Below are positions 1-7,653 of a DNA stretch of 64,000 bases, piece by piece. The stretch spans positions 1,054,001-1,118,000 of the forward strand of contig NZ_CP088156.1 of NCBI RefSeq assembly GCF_021088345.1. The letters run 5' to 3'. The notes under the pieces are model-generated. The model had not been told where the DNA came from, searched no databases, and saw only the letters and a program-made list of their open reading frames with translations. The position numbers and the translations under genes are program-made. This stretch comes from Bradyrhizobium ontarionense. Its GTDB lineage: Bacteria > Pseudomonadota > Alphaproteobacteria > Rhizobiales > Xanthobacteraceae. Numbering within the stretch: the stretch's first letter is position 1; each line of letters starts with the position of its first letter.

Positions 1-482
1 AAGCCATAGTCCAATTCGCCTTGCACCTTGTACGGTGGGCCGCACTCGCCGCCGAGGATCATAAACTCCCAAATTTCTGAACTCGAAGACTGAGCCGAAT
101 AGCCGCAAACTCGATAACCCATAACAAAATTTGCGAGAGGTTCGGGATAAGCCTGCTTGTAGCAGGTCTCGTACAGAAACATCCTAGCCTTAGTTGCAAC
201 TTCCTCGACAGTGTATGCTTCGCGATTCAGCCAATACTCGCTATCCGCCTGATCCGACAGTTTCTTGCGAAGATCCTTCGTGAGAGTTTCAACCGATGCC
301 GATCCGATACCGCCGCTCCCATAGACGAGTGCACCTATCGGCCAAACCTTCACTAAGTTGAAGATCTTATTGGCGTTGTTGTAGATTTTGATGGGGTGCC
401 CTTCCGCATCGAAGAAACTCGCTGCGCTGTCGGCCGCTAGAACGATGCCATCGTTCACTTTGGCGGTGACCACAACCGTCAC
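1..482 (-). CDS. Proteasome/HslV-like N-terminal threonine hydrolase (partial, 3' end outside window)
   Basis: The first ~160 residues are visible; the gene runs off the left edge. The start is GTG at 482, preceded by GGGGGGAG four bases upstream, with an in-frame TAG at 504-506 closing the frame. If Met is removed, the mature chain begins TVVVTAKV, so Thr becomes residue 1. The proteasome motif DGIVLAADSA then puts Asp exactly at position 17, and a Lys in NNANKIF at about 38 sits where Lys33 lies in proteasome beta/HslV subunits, after a short insertion. Thr1/Asp17/Lys33 is the catalytic set of this Ntn-hydrolase family. A glycine-rich GSGGIG stretch follows, as in beta subunits. Base composition is lower in GC than the genes beyond the tRNA. 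Family assignment is by motif; the substrate is unknown. Confidence 0.7.
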   Translation of the reverse strand, partial: MTVVVTAKVNDGIVLAADSAASFFDAEGHPIKIYNNANKIFNLVKVWPIGALVYGSGGIGSASVETLTKDLRKKLSDQADSEYWLNREAYTVEEVATKARMFLYETCYKQAYPEPLANFVMGYRVCGYSAQSSSSEIWEFMILGGECGPPYKVQGELDYG

Positions 483-641
483 GATGCTCCCCCCGAGTAT
501 TTTCTACATCCGAACTATCGGAATTTGGGCAGAGTCGCAATGGAAGGGATTAGGTCGCGTGCTCGACTATCTCTGGATGCAACCAGCCATCAGTATCGAG
601 TCCCCGATCTGCACCACCTCGCTGCCATCGCATCGTGCCGG

Positions 642-785
642 CTACATGACCGCTAGGGCGAGGAAAGCGGCGACGAGCGCGACCGCGGCCGCGAGGAGGG
701 CTTTTGCTCGGATTTTCGGCGGCATCACGAGCCCAGGATCGGCCGAGACGGCAGCGCCCAGGGCTGCGTTGCGAACAGTCATCAT
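642..785 (-). CDS. Possible small membrane protein (47 aa)
   Basis: A short reading frame beginning at ATG 785 (or the adjacent ATG at 782) ends in a basic patch followed by about 20 Ala/Val/Leu residues, as in a single C-terminal membrane segment. No good ribosome-binding site is visible. A still shorter start at 725 would give only the basic-plus-hydrophobic part. It lies between the proteasome-like gene and tRNA-Lys. It matches no family I recognise and may not be a real gene. Confidence 0.3.
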   Translation of the reverse strand: MMTVRNAALGAAVSADPGLVMPPKIRAKALLAAAVALVAAFLALAVM

Positions 786-862
786 GCAAACGGACCGCGG
801 CAATGCGCCTGAAGAAAAGCCTTGGCGGCTTGTGGAGATCGTAGCTAAGTATTTTGTTCCGT

Positions 863-938
863 TGGTGAGCGCGCCGGGACTCGAACCCGGGACCCCATGA
901 TTAAAAGTCACGTGCTCTACCGGCTGAGCTACGCGCTC
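863..938 (-). tRNA. tRNA-Lys (anticodon UUU)
   Basis: Read on the minus strand this folds as a complete tRNA: acceptor GAGCGCG pairing with CGCGCTC, D-arm GCTC...GAGC, anticodon stem CGTGA/TCATG around the loop CTTTTAA (anticodon TTT), T-arm CCGGG-TTCGAGT-CCCGG, discriminator A and an encoded CCA at the 3' end (863-865). The 3' end faces the lower-GC DNA to the left, the usual orientation for a tRNA used as an integration site. Confidence 0.97.
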
Positions 939-1192
939 GCTCCCAAGGAAGCGATGTGACGGCTGGCCGTCACTGTCCGGATCGTCGGCAGGTGACCATC
1001 AGAACGCTTGCGGCGGGGCTGTGGTTCACTGCGGGCTGCGGGAACGGGGGGAAACCCCTGACCCGTGGGCTGCATGCTGTCGTGTGGGCTGTGTAGGGGG
1101 TGGGTTCGTTCCGGTCAATAGGGCGGGCGGGTGAAACCACAGGGGCGCGGGTTGGGGAGGTGGCGGGCGGGAGTTTGCCGCGCCGGGGGAGG

Positions 1193-1243
1193 CCTCGTGG
1201 TTCGAGACGCGCCGCCTGACGGCGGCGCTCCTCACCCATGAGG
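1193..1243. repeat. Palindromic dispersed repeat (GTTCGAGACGC family)
   Basis: Contains GGTTCGAGACGCGCCGCC, a short spacer, then GGCGGCGCTCCTCACCCATGAGG, so the centre folds into a stem (GCGCCGCC / GGCGGCGC). The same core recurs at 1331-1376, 61471-61510 and 62999-63109. Confidence 0.7.
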
Positions 1244-1330
1244 GTTGAAGGGTCGGCTCGCGGCAGGAGCCTGCGTCGTTGGGGTAAGGGCTCAGACCTC
1301 GCCGCAGATCGCTCGGGCCGCGCACGCCGT

Positions 1331-1376
1331 CCTCATCCTGAGGAGCCCGCCGGAGGCGGGCGTCTCGAAGGATGGC
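1331..1376. repeat. Palindromic dispersed repeat (GTTCGAGACGC family, opposite orientation)
   Basis: Reads CCTCATCCTGAGGAG, then a GCCCGCC/GGCGGGC stem, then CGTCTCGAAGGATGG. It is an inverted copy of the unit about 140 bases to the left, and the two could pair with each other. Confidence 0.7.
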
Positions 1377-1461
1377 CGCGGGCGGGATGCTTGTCCAATG
1401 GCCGCGGGGGGACCGGCGAGCGGGGCTTTGACGGACGTCTTCGTCTCCGATGCCGACGTGG

Positions 1462-1484
1462 ATGGCCGGGACAAGCCCGGCCAT
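1462..1484. repeat. Small inverted repeat ATGGCCGGG/CCCGGCCAT
   Basis: Perfect 9-base arms separated by five bases (ACAAG). It lies just downstream of the end of ndvB, read on that gene's strand, but has no T-run, so it looks like a dispersed repeat rather than a terminator. Confidence 0.5.
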
Positions 1485-1546
1485 GACGGTGTGGGGGAGG
1501 CTGGCTCAAACGGCGGTTTTGCCCGCGGGGTGCGCCGGCCTCTCCG

Positions 1547-4258
1547 CTACACCTTCTCCGCCACCTTCGCCGCGGCCGGCACGGCCACCTTGGGCGCGGC
1601 GGTGATCGCCGCCGGCTGCATCCCAGGAGCCGCCAGCTCCGGCACCCAGACCGGGCGCAGGCCGATCAGCTCGGCGGTGCGGACGGTGGTGTAGCGCCAG
1701 AACTCGAAGGAGTTGATGCGGGACATCTCCAACAGCGCGATCGCGACCGCCGAGAGGAACGGCAGGCTCTCCAGGATCAGGACGGCGGCGAAGATGTAGA
1801 GCTCGGTGATGGCGAGCGTGTTGGTCACGATCAGGATGGTGGCGCCGATCAGGAGCAGGGCGCCGATCACGGCCTCCCAGAACGCCTGGAACTCGATCGA
1901 CATCCTGGACAGGCCGCCCTTGGAGGTCCGGGCAAAGGCGAGATGCTCGGTGATCAGGCCCTGCGCCACGGCGCGGCTGACCGTCCATTGCACTGACATC
2001 GCCGCGATCATCGCGCCCAGCATCTGCCAGGACCGCACCGGCACGCGCAGCCGATAGAGGATGAGGAAGTGCGCCAGCGAGACCACGAAGGCGGCGATGA
2101 TCGGGATGGTCAGGATCTTGTCGGGGATGGCGATGCCGGCGAACGCCACGATCGGCACCCAGATCAGGTTCAGGATCGCGACCACGACGCCGAGGCTCTC
2201 GGCGCCCAGCCAGTTGAGCCAGCCGAGCGAGAACTCGCGCTTCTGGTCCGATGTCAGCCGGCTCTTGCCGGGCAGGAAGCGGCGCCAGTGCTTCTTGACG
2301 ATCTGGAAGCCGCCATAGGCCCAGCGGTGGCGCTGCTTCTTGAACGCCTCGTAGGTGTCGGGCAAGAGGCCCTGGCCGTAGCGGGTGTTGGTGTAGTGGG
2401 TTTGCCAGCCGAGCTCCTGGATGGCGAGGCCGAGATCGGTGTCCTCGCAGATCGTGTCGCTCGACCAGCCGCCGGCCATGTCCATGGCCGCGCGTCGGAT
2501 CAGGCACATCGTGCCATGCACGATGATCGCGTTCTCCTCGTTACGCTGGACCATGCCGATGTCGAAGAAGCCGGCATATTCGCCGTTCATGATGTAATGC
2601 ATCAGCGACAGATGCTCGTCGCGATGCTCCTGCGGCGCCTGCACCAGGCCAACGGCCGGGTCGGCGAACGCCGGCACCAAATCCTTCAGCCAGTCCGGCT
2701 CGACCACGTAGTCGGCGTCGATGATGCCGATGATCTCGGCGTCGACGGCGGTGCGCTCCATCGCGATGCGCAGCGCGCCGGCCTTGAAGCCCTTGACCTT
2801 CTCGGCATTGATGAACTTGAAGCGCTCGCCGAGCATGCGGCAGTGATCCTGGATCGGCTGCCAGAACGCCGGGTCGGGCGTGTTGTTGATGATGACGACG
2901 ACCTCGAAGTTTGGGTAGTCCAGCCGCGCCAGCGCATCGAGCGTCTGCTTCATCATGTCGACCGGCTCGAAATAGGCCGGCACGTGGATCGAGACCTTCG
3001 GGCAATAGCCCTCCGGGGCAGCGGCGCGGTCGCGCGCGGCCTTGGCGCGGCTCAGCAGCCGGCGCGGCTCGCGGCCGAAGGCGATCGCGGCGATCTCCTC
3101 GATGCGCGCCATCGCGATCAGGATCAAGGGTACTAGCAAGGTAAGGCCGAGCGTCAGCGCGAAGGTCGAGCCCCAAACGAAATAGTGCACGTTCCAATAG
3201 GCGAAGATGGTGGAGATCCAGGCGCCGACGCCATGCGCGGTGGCGGCGAGCACCATCGCCTGCAGCACCGTGGGCCGGTGCAGCCGCAGGATCGGCAGCG
3301 ACAGGAGCACGCCGACCAGCAGCGCGATCGTCGCCAGCTTCCAGTAGTCCGGGTTCACGATCGGCCCGGTCCAGGCGAATTTCGGCTCGCGCGCGGCGGT
3401 GAGCAGGCCCCAATAGGGACCGACGCCGCCCTCGAAATATTTCCATGGCACGTCGATGCTCTCGACGATGTTGTAGTCCATGCCGATGGCTTCGGCGCGG
3501 GTGACGAAGTTGCGCAGCACCCAGGCCTGCTGGAACGGGCCGGGATCGGAGATGCCGCGGTTGTAGCCTTGGCTCGGCCAGCCGAATTCCGCGATCACGA
3601 TGCGCTTGCCGGGGAATTTTTCGCGCAAGAGCTGGTAGCGGTCGACGGCCTGGTCGACGGCCTGGGTGCTGTTGAAGAACTCCCAATAGGGCAGCACGTG
3701 CGCGGCGATGTAGTCGACGTTCGGCGCGAGCTGCGGATAGTCGCGCCACATGTTCCAGATTTCGCCGGTCGTGACGGGAACGGTGACCGACTTCTTGACG
3801 CGCTTGATGTAGTCGATCAGCTCGTCCGGCTTGAGCTCGCCGCGGTACAGCGTCTCGTTGCCGACGACGATGCCGATGACGTTGCTGTTGCGGCGGGCGA
3901 GCTTGATGGCGGTCGCGATCTCGCTGTCGTTGCGGATGGTGTTCTTGTCGAGCCAGACGCCGAGCGTGACCTTCAGCCCGGCTTCGGCCGCCAGCGGCGG
4001 CACCTGCTCGAGCCCGCCGGTGGACGAATAGAGCCGGATCGCGCGCGTCATCGTCGCGAGCTTCTTCATGTCGGCGCGGATGCGCTCCGGCGACGCGACG
4101 GTGTCGACGTCGGGATGCGCGGTGCCTTCGTGCGGATCGTAGGACACGCTCGGCAGCATGCCGGTGAAATCCGGCGCGCTCTGCTTCTGCTGGAGGAGGC
4201 CCCACAGCCCGGCATGAGCGGCAGTGACGAACAGGATGACGGCCGCGATCAAGCGCAT
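1547..4258 (-). CDS. ndvB: Cyclic beta-glucan synthase NdvB: GH17-like domain fused to family 2 glycosyltransferase
   Basis: A 903-residue membrane protein expected to polymerise glucose from UDP-glucose into the beta-1,3 backbone of periplasmic cyclic beta-1,3/1,6-glucan. After an N-terminal membrane segment, residues ~35-300 form a glycoside-hydrolase-17-like domain with both usual acid positions (GNETLYRGE near 135, AEFGWPSQG near 221). Membrane helices follow, then a GT2 domain at ~415-680 with IDADYV (about 508), the acidic ICEDTD (about 602) and the QRHRW product-binding motif (about 641), then further helices. Its size, and the ndvC homologue on the opposite strand nearby, match the Bradyrhizobium japonicum ndv cluster. 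The start codon has only a weak ribosome-binding site. Glycosyltransferase function is secure; the exact linkage is inferred from the cluster. Confidence 0.9.
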   Translation of the reverse strand: MRLIAAVILFVTAAHAGLWGLLQQKQSAPDFTGMLPSVSYDPHEGTAHPDVDTVASPERIRADMKKLATMTRAIRLYSSTGGLEQVPPLAAEAGLKVTLGVWLDKNTIRNDSEIATAIKLARRNSNVIGIVVGNETLYRGELKPDELIDYIKRVKKSVTVPVTTGEIWNMWRDYPQLAPNVDYIAAHVLPYWEFFNSTQAVDQAVDRYQLLREKFPGKRIVIAEFGWPSQGYNRGISDPGPFQQAWVLRNFVTRAEAIGMDYNIVESIDVPWKYFEGGVGPYWGLLTAAREPKFAWTGPIVNPDYWKLATIALLVGVLLSLPILRLHRPTVLQAMVLAATAHGVGAWISTIFAYWNVHYFVWGSTFALTLGLTLLVPLILIAMARIEEIAAIAFGREPRRLLSRAKAARDRAAAPEGYCPKVSIHVPAYFEPVDMMKQTLDALARLDYPNFEVVVIINNTPDPAFWQPIQDHCRMLGERFKFINAEKVKGFKAGALRIAMERTAVDAEIIGIIDADYVVEPDWLKDLVPAFADPAVGLVQAPQEHRDEHLSLMHYIMNGEYAGFFDIGMVQRNEENAIIVHGTMCLIRRAAMDMAGGWSSDTICEDTDLGLAIQELGWQTHYTNTRYGQGLLPDTYEAFKKQRHRWAYGGFQIVKKHWRRFLPGKSRLTSDQKREFSLGWLNWLGAESLGVVVAILNLIWVPIVAFAGIAIPDKILTIPIIAAFVVSLAHFLILYRLRVPVRSWQMLGAMIAAMSVQWTVSRAVAQGLITEHLAFARTSKGGLSRMSIEFQAFWEAVIGALLLIGATILIVTNTLAITELYIFAAVLILESLPFLSAVAIALLEMSRINSFEFWRYTTVRTAELIGLRPVWVPELAAPGMQPAAITAAPKVAVPAAAKVAEKV

Positions 4259-4615
4259 CGGTCAGGACACCATGGCGGGCTGGAGAACGAGGAGCAGCGG
4301 ATACGACGACGCAAACACGATCGGCGCACCGCCACGGCACCTCGCCGCGTGCTGCCCAGGCACGTCAGGCGAAGCGCGGCTTCGAGCAGACACCGGCAGG
4401 TCCGTCACTGGCGCCGTACCGGTGACCGCATTAAGGCCGGTTCATCGCTGAACGAGGGCTGAACCGCCGGACCGATCGGAACCGAACCACTGCGACACGA
4501 TAGCGCTGCAGCGCAATTAAACAACAGCAGCGGGGCTGCAATCCGCGACGGGCTGCCTTGAACGGGCTGCCTTGCCGGCGCCGCGCTCCGAAGGCGCGCG
4601 GCAGCGGCGGTCGCC
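4259..4615. promoter_or_regulatory. ndvB upstream region with a 14-base tandem repeat
   Basis: Gene-free interval holding the ndvB promoter. At 4550-4574 GGGCTGCCTTG occurs twice with a 14-base period. I see no clear -35/-10 pair. Confidence 0.4.
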
Positions 4616-5221
4616 TCACGGCTTGGCGGGTTGCGGCGACGGCTGCGCCTGCGGCGCGGCCGGCTGGGCAGGCTGGGGCGACGATCCCGCCGGAGCCGGC
4701 GGCGCGGCGGGCGCTGGAGCCGGGGCGGCGGCGACCTGCGGCTTGGCGTCCGGATTGACCCAGCAGGCGTGGACGTGGTTGCGCAGCGAGTTCGGCACCT
4801 TGTCGTCGATCTGGGCGATGAAGCGGGTCAGGCACCGGAACGAGGCCTGGACGTGGCCGCCGGGGCAGCCGAACCGGTCATACAGGTCGAGATGGCGGAA
4901 CGCGGTATCGAGGTCGTCGGTGTACAGCAGCTGCACCACGCGGCGGCCGAGCCAGACGCATTCGGGGTTGCCGGCCGGCCCGCCATTGAGCGCCTGGGCG
5001 GCCTCGGTGAACTCGTCGGTCTTGCGCTGATTGTCCTTCGACACGTCGGCCGGATTGGCCGCCTGCGGCTTTTGGTCCTGGGGATGGTCGTTGCCGCTCT
5101 GGGCGAGGGCGCCGGGGACGCCGATGAGGGCCACGAGGCCCAGCGACGCGAACAGGCGCAAAACCGAAAACTTGGACTGGAGCACGCGTCGACCCATAAA
5201 TTCCCCGAGTGTTGCCTTCAT
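4616..5221 (-). CDS. Exported protein of the glucan cluster (ndvD position)
   Basis: A 201-residue protein with a signal peptide (hydrophobic LRLFASLGLVALIGVPGALA, cleavage near AQS), a central region of about 100 residues with four or five cysteines (PECVW, FGCPGG, FRCLTR, HACWV), and an Ala/Pro/Gln-rich tail of ~45 residues. It lies between ndvB and ndvC, where a third glucan gene, ndvD, was described in B. japonicum; that equivalence is from position only. An internal ATG at 5197 preceded by GGGGAA is an alternative start and would still leave a signal sequence. The cysteine core suggests a disulfide-stabilised periplasmic protein, possibly helping glucan modification or export. No enzymatic motif is visible. 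Confidence 0.7.
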   Translation of the reverse strand: MKATLGEFMGRRVLQSKFSVLRLFASLGLVALIGVPGALAQSGNDHPQDQKPQAANPADVSKDNQRKTDEFTEAAQALNGGPAGNPECVWLGRRVVQLLYTDDLDTAFRHLDLYDRFGCPGGHVQASFRCLTRFIAQIDDKVPNSLRNHVHACWVNPDAKPQVAAAPAPAPAAPPAPAGSSPQPAQPAAPQAQPSPQPAKP

Positions 5222-5583
5222 GCCGTCCCGCGACGGACGCAGTGTTGATGCCGATCAAATCGGCCCCGATTGCGGCGGGAGATTGCTTCCGACCTTCGCA
5301 TCGCGTTCCTGACGGGCGCTTGCGCCGCTCCCGGGAAACCTGGGGCGCGACGGCCGGATCATCCGGGGATTCCCAATGACCGGAATCTCGGATTTTGTCC
5401 AGCAACACCCCAACTTTCTCGTGTCATCGTAAAGGCGCGATTCGGGAACGACGGCGGCCCCCGCCCCGCCCGCGTTCTCCACATCGTCAGGTCGGGTGCG
5501 GGGGCGCGCGGAAGCCGGCACTTTCCAGCCGGCACTTGGCAGATCGCCGCTGACCGGCTAATCGACACCACGCTGCCTGGAGA
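5222..5583. promoter_or_regulatory. Divergent intergenic region between the ndvD-position gene and ndvC
   Basis: Holds the promoters of two diverging genes. AGCCGGCACTT is repeated at 5513-5523 and 5527-5537 with a 14-base period, 47 bases before the ndvC start; the period equals that of the unrelated tandem repeat in front of ndvB. Confidence 0.4.
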
Positions 5584-7206
5584 ATGGAACTGAAATCTCT
5601 TCGTACACCGCTGGCGCTTCTGCTCATTTCCTTGGGTGTCATTGCTGCCATGTGGTGGTGGCTGGCCCAGCCCATCACGCTGGCGCGCGCGCCCATCGAA
5701 CTCGATTCGAAGCTGCAATGCGTCTCCTACGCCCCGTTCCGCGGCCTGCAGAGCCCGCTCGATCCGACCACGCACATCGAGGCGGACCAGATCGAGCAGG
5801 ACCTGGTGCAGCTCGCCAAGATTTCGGAATGCGTGCGCACCTATTCGATCGAGAACGGGCTCGACCAGGTGCCGGCGATCGCCGCCCGGGTCGGGATCAA
5901 GGTGATCCAGGGCATCTGGCTCGGCTCCAACAAGCTGAAGAACCAGCAGCAGATCGGAATCGCGGTCGACCTGATCAAGCGCTACCCCAACGTGATCATA
6001 TCGGCCGTGGTCGGCAACGAGGTGCTGCTGCGCGGTGAGATGACGACCGCCGATCTCGCCGCGACCATCCGCAGCGTGAAGGCGCAGGTCACCGTTCCCG
6101 TCACCTATGCCGACGTCTGGGAGTACTGGCTGCGCAATCGCGAGCTCTACGACATCGTCGATTTCGTCACCGTGCACATCCTGCCGTATTGGGAAGACGT
6201 GCCGGTCCGGGCCAAATTCGCCGCCTCCCATGTCGACGCGATCCGCCAGCAGGTCGGCGTGGCCTTCCCCGGCAAGGAGATCCTGATCGGCGAGACCGGC
6301 TGGCCGAGCGAAGGCCGGATGCGCGAGGGCGCGCTGCCGTCGCGGGCCAACCAGGCTCGCGTGGTGTCGGAGATCCTGAGCCTGGCCAAGCGCGAGAACT
6401 TTCGCGTCAATTTGATCGAGGCCTATGACCAGCCCTGGAAGCGCAAGCTCGAGGGCACGGTGGGCGGCTATTGGGGCCTGATCAGCGACGACCAGCGCGC
6501 GCTGAAATATCCGCCGGGCCAGCCCGTCAGCAACTATCCGCTGTGGAAGCTGCAGATGGGCGGCGGCATGATGCTGTCCTTCGTGGTGTTCCTGGCGGGC
6601 TGGCTGACGGTGCGCCGCCGGCCCTGGCCACCGCATCTGTCGGCCTGGATCGGGGTCGCGATCTCGGCGACGACGGCCGGTGTGCTGTTCGGCATGGCCG
6701 CCGACAAGATGTTCTATGAGAGCCTGGGCTTCGGCGGCGGGCTGCAATGGGGCGCGCTGCTCGCCGCCGGCGTGCTGGCGCCGATCCTCAGCGCCAATGC
6801 GGCGATGGCGGGCCGGCCGCTGCCGACCTTCCTCGATCTGCTGGGACCGAATGACGGCCGCAAGCAGCTCAAGATCACTTACGTGCTCGGTCTGGTCCTG
6901 ATCGTGACCGTGCTGATTGCGGCCGAGACCGCGCTCGGCTTCGTGTTCGACCCGCGCTACCGCGATTTCCCGTTCGCCAGCCTGACCATGGCGGTGGTGC
7001 CGTTCGCGATGCTGCTGGGCAACCGTCCGGCGCAGGGCCCGCGGCCGATCGCCGAGGCGAGCTTTGCCGGGCTGCTGGCGATCTCCGCGGTCTACGTCAT
7101 CTACAACGAAGGCCGCGACAACTGGCAGGCGCTGTGGACCTGCGCGATGTATCTGGTGCTGGCGTTTACGCTGTGGCGGGCGCGGGCCGCGCAAATCCGA
7201 GAATGA
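5584..7206 (+). CDS. ndvC: Beta-1,6-glucan synthesis protein NdvC (GH17-like domain plus membrane domain)
   Basis: A 540-residue protein (about 60 kDa) with one N-terminal membrane anchor, a GH17-like domain at ~45-310 and about seven membrane helices in the C-terminal 220 residues. The general acid (VVGNEVLLRGE, Glu ~146) and the nucleophile (IGETGWPSEG, Glu ~237) are present, so the domain should act as a beta-glucanase or transglucosylase. In B. japonicum the similar NdvC is needed for the 1,6-linked part of the cyclic glucan. The GH17 domain resembles the NdvB N-terminus, suggesting duplication. GGAG lies just before the ATG. The 3' end overlaps the convergent gene at 7166-7546 by 41 bases. 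Confidence 0.85.
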   Translation: MELKSLRTPLALLLISLGVIAAMWWWLAQPITLARAPIELDSKLQCVSYAPFRGLQSPLDPTTHIEADQIEQDLVQLAKISECVRTYSIENGLDQVPAIAARVGIKVIQGIWLGSNKLKNQQQIGIAVDLIKRYPNVIISAVVGNEVLLRGEMTTADLAATIRSVKAQVTVPVTYADVWEYWLRNRELYDIVDFVTVHILPYWEDVPVRAKFAASHVDAIRQQVGVAFPGKEILIGETGWPSEGRMREGALPSRANQARVVSEILSLAKRENFRVNLIEAYDQPWKRKLEGTVGGYWGLISDDQRALKYPPGQPVSNYPLWKLQMGGGMMLSFVVFLAGWLTVRRRPWPPHLSAWIGVAISATTAGVLFGMAADKMFYESLGFGGGLQWGALLAAGVLAPILSANAAMAGRPLPTFLDLLGPNDGRKQLKITYVLGLVLIVTVLIAAETALGFVFDPRYRDFPFASLTMAVVPFAMLLGNRPAQGPRPIAEASFAGLLAISAVYVIYNEGRDNWQALWTCAMYLVLAFTLWRARAAQIRE

Positions 7207-7546
7207 GCAGGCCGATCGCCAGCCCCGACAGCACGATGTTGTAGAGCACGATGCCGAGCCCGGCGGCGATCAGTCCGCCGGTCAGCAGCACGATCGACGG
7301 CCGCATCACGTGCAGCACCCCGATGACCAGCGCGGTGGCACCAAACACCGAGTTCTTGAACAGCGTGGTCGCGACCGCCCGGCTCTTGCAGGCCAGCGTC
7401 TGCAGGCCGGCATCGCAGGCCAGGGCGACGCTCGACAGCTCGATCGCGAGATAGCGCAGGTAAAGGGCATAGCCGACGGTGACGAAGCCGACGATCAGGA
7501 GCCATTGCACCTGATAGGGCGAGAGGCGGAACGGGATCTTTTTCAT
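7166..7546 (-). CDS. Small polytopic membrane protein
   Basis: A 126-residue protein with a basic N-terminus (MKKIPFRLSPYQ) and about four hydrophobic helices. Two cysteines lie in a short loop (ALACDAGLQTLACKS), which could form a disulfide. I chose the ATG at 7546 because the 18 residues encoded upstream look unstructured and there is no better site. Its 3' end overlaps that of ndvC tail to tail. I do not recognise the family; its position suggests it travels with the glucan cluster. Confidence 0.65.
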   Translation of the reverse strand: MKKIPFRLSPYQVQWLLIVGFVTVGYALYLRYLAIELSSVALACDAGLQTLACKSRAVATTLFKNSVFGATALVIGVLHVMRPSIVLLTGGLIAAGLGIVLYNIVLSGLAIGLLILGFARPAPATA

Positions 7547-7653
7547 GTGCGGGACTATGCTGCGGAAAGCCCGCGCCGACAAGCCGCAAGGGCACTTCAC
7601 GGACTGCCTTCACAACCCGCCCCAACCGGCTTTCGCCGCGAGATGATTCGGGC

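Larger units (their letters stand above)
939..1546. other. Gene-free interval with dispersed repeats
   Basis: No convincing gene lies between tRNA-Lys and the end of ndvB. Next to the tRNA is an 18-base dyad at 956-973 (GTGACGGC / GCCGTCAC), within the likely tRNA promoter region. The rest is very GC-rich and holds three palindromic repeat units, listed separately. Open frames across it have no ribosome-binding sites or recognisable protein content. Confidence 0.7.

Noticed and set aside
2069..4462. Two long plus-strand frames (2069-3136 and 3185-4462) opposite ndvB
   Set aside because: Antisense to conserved GT2 and GH17 motifs; no protein-family features.
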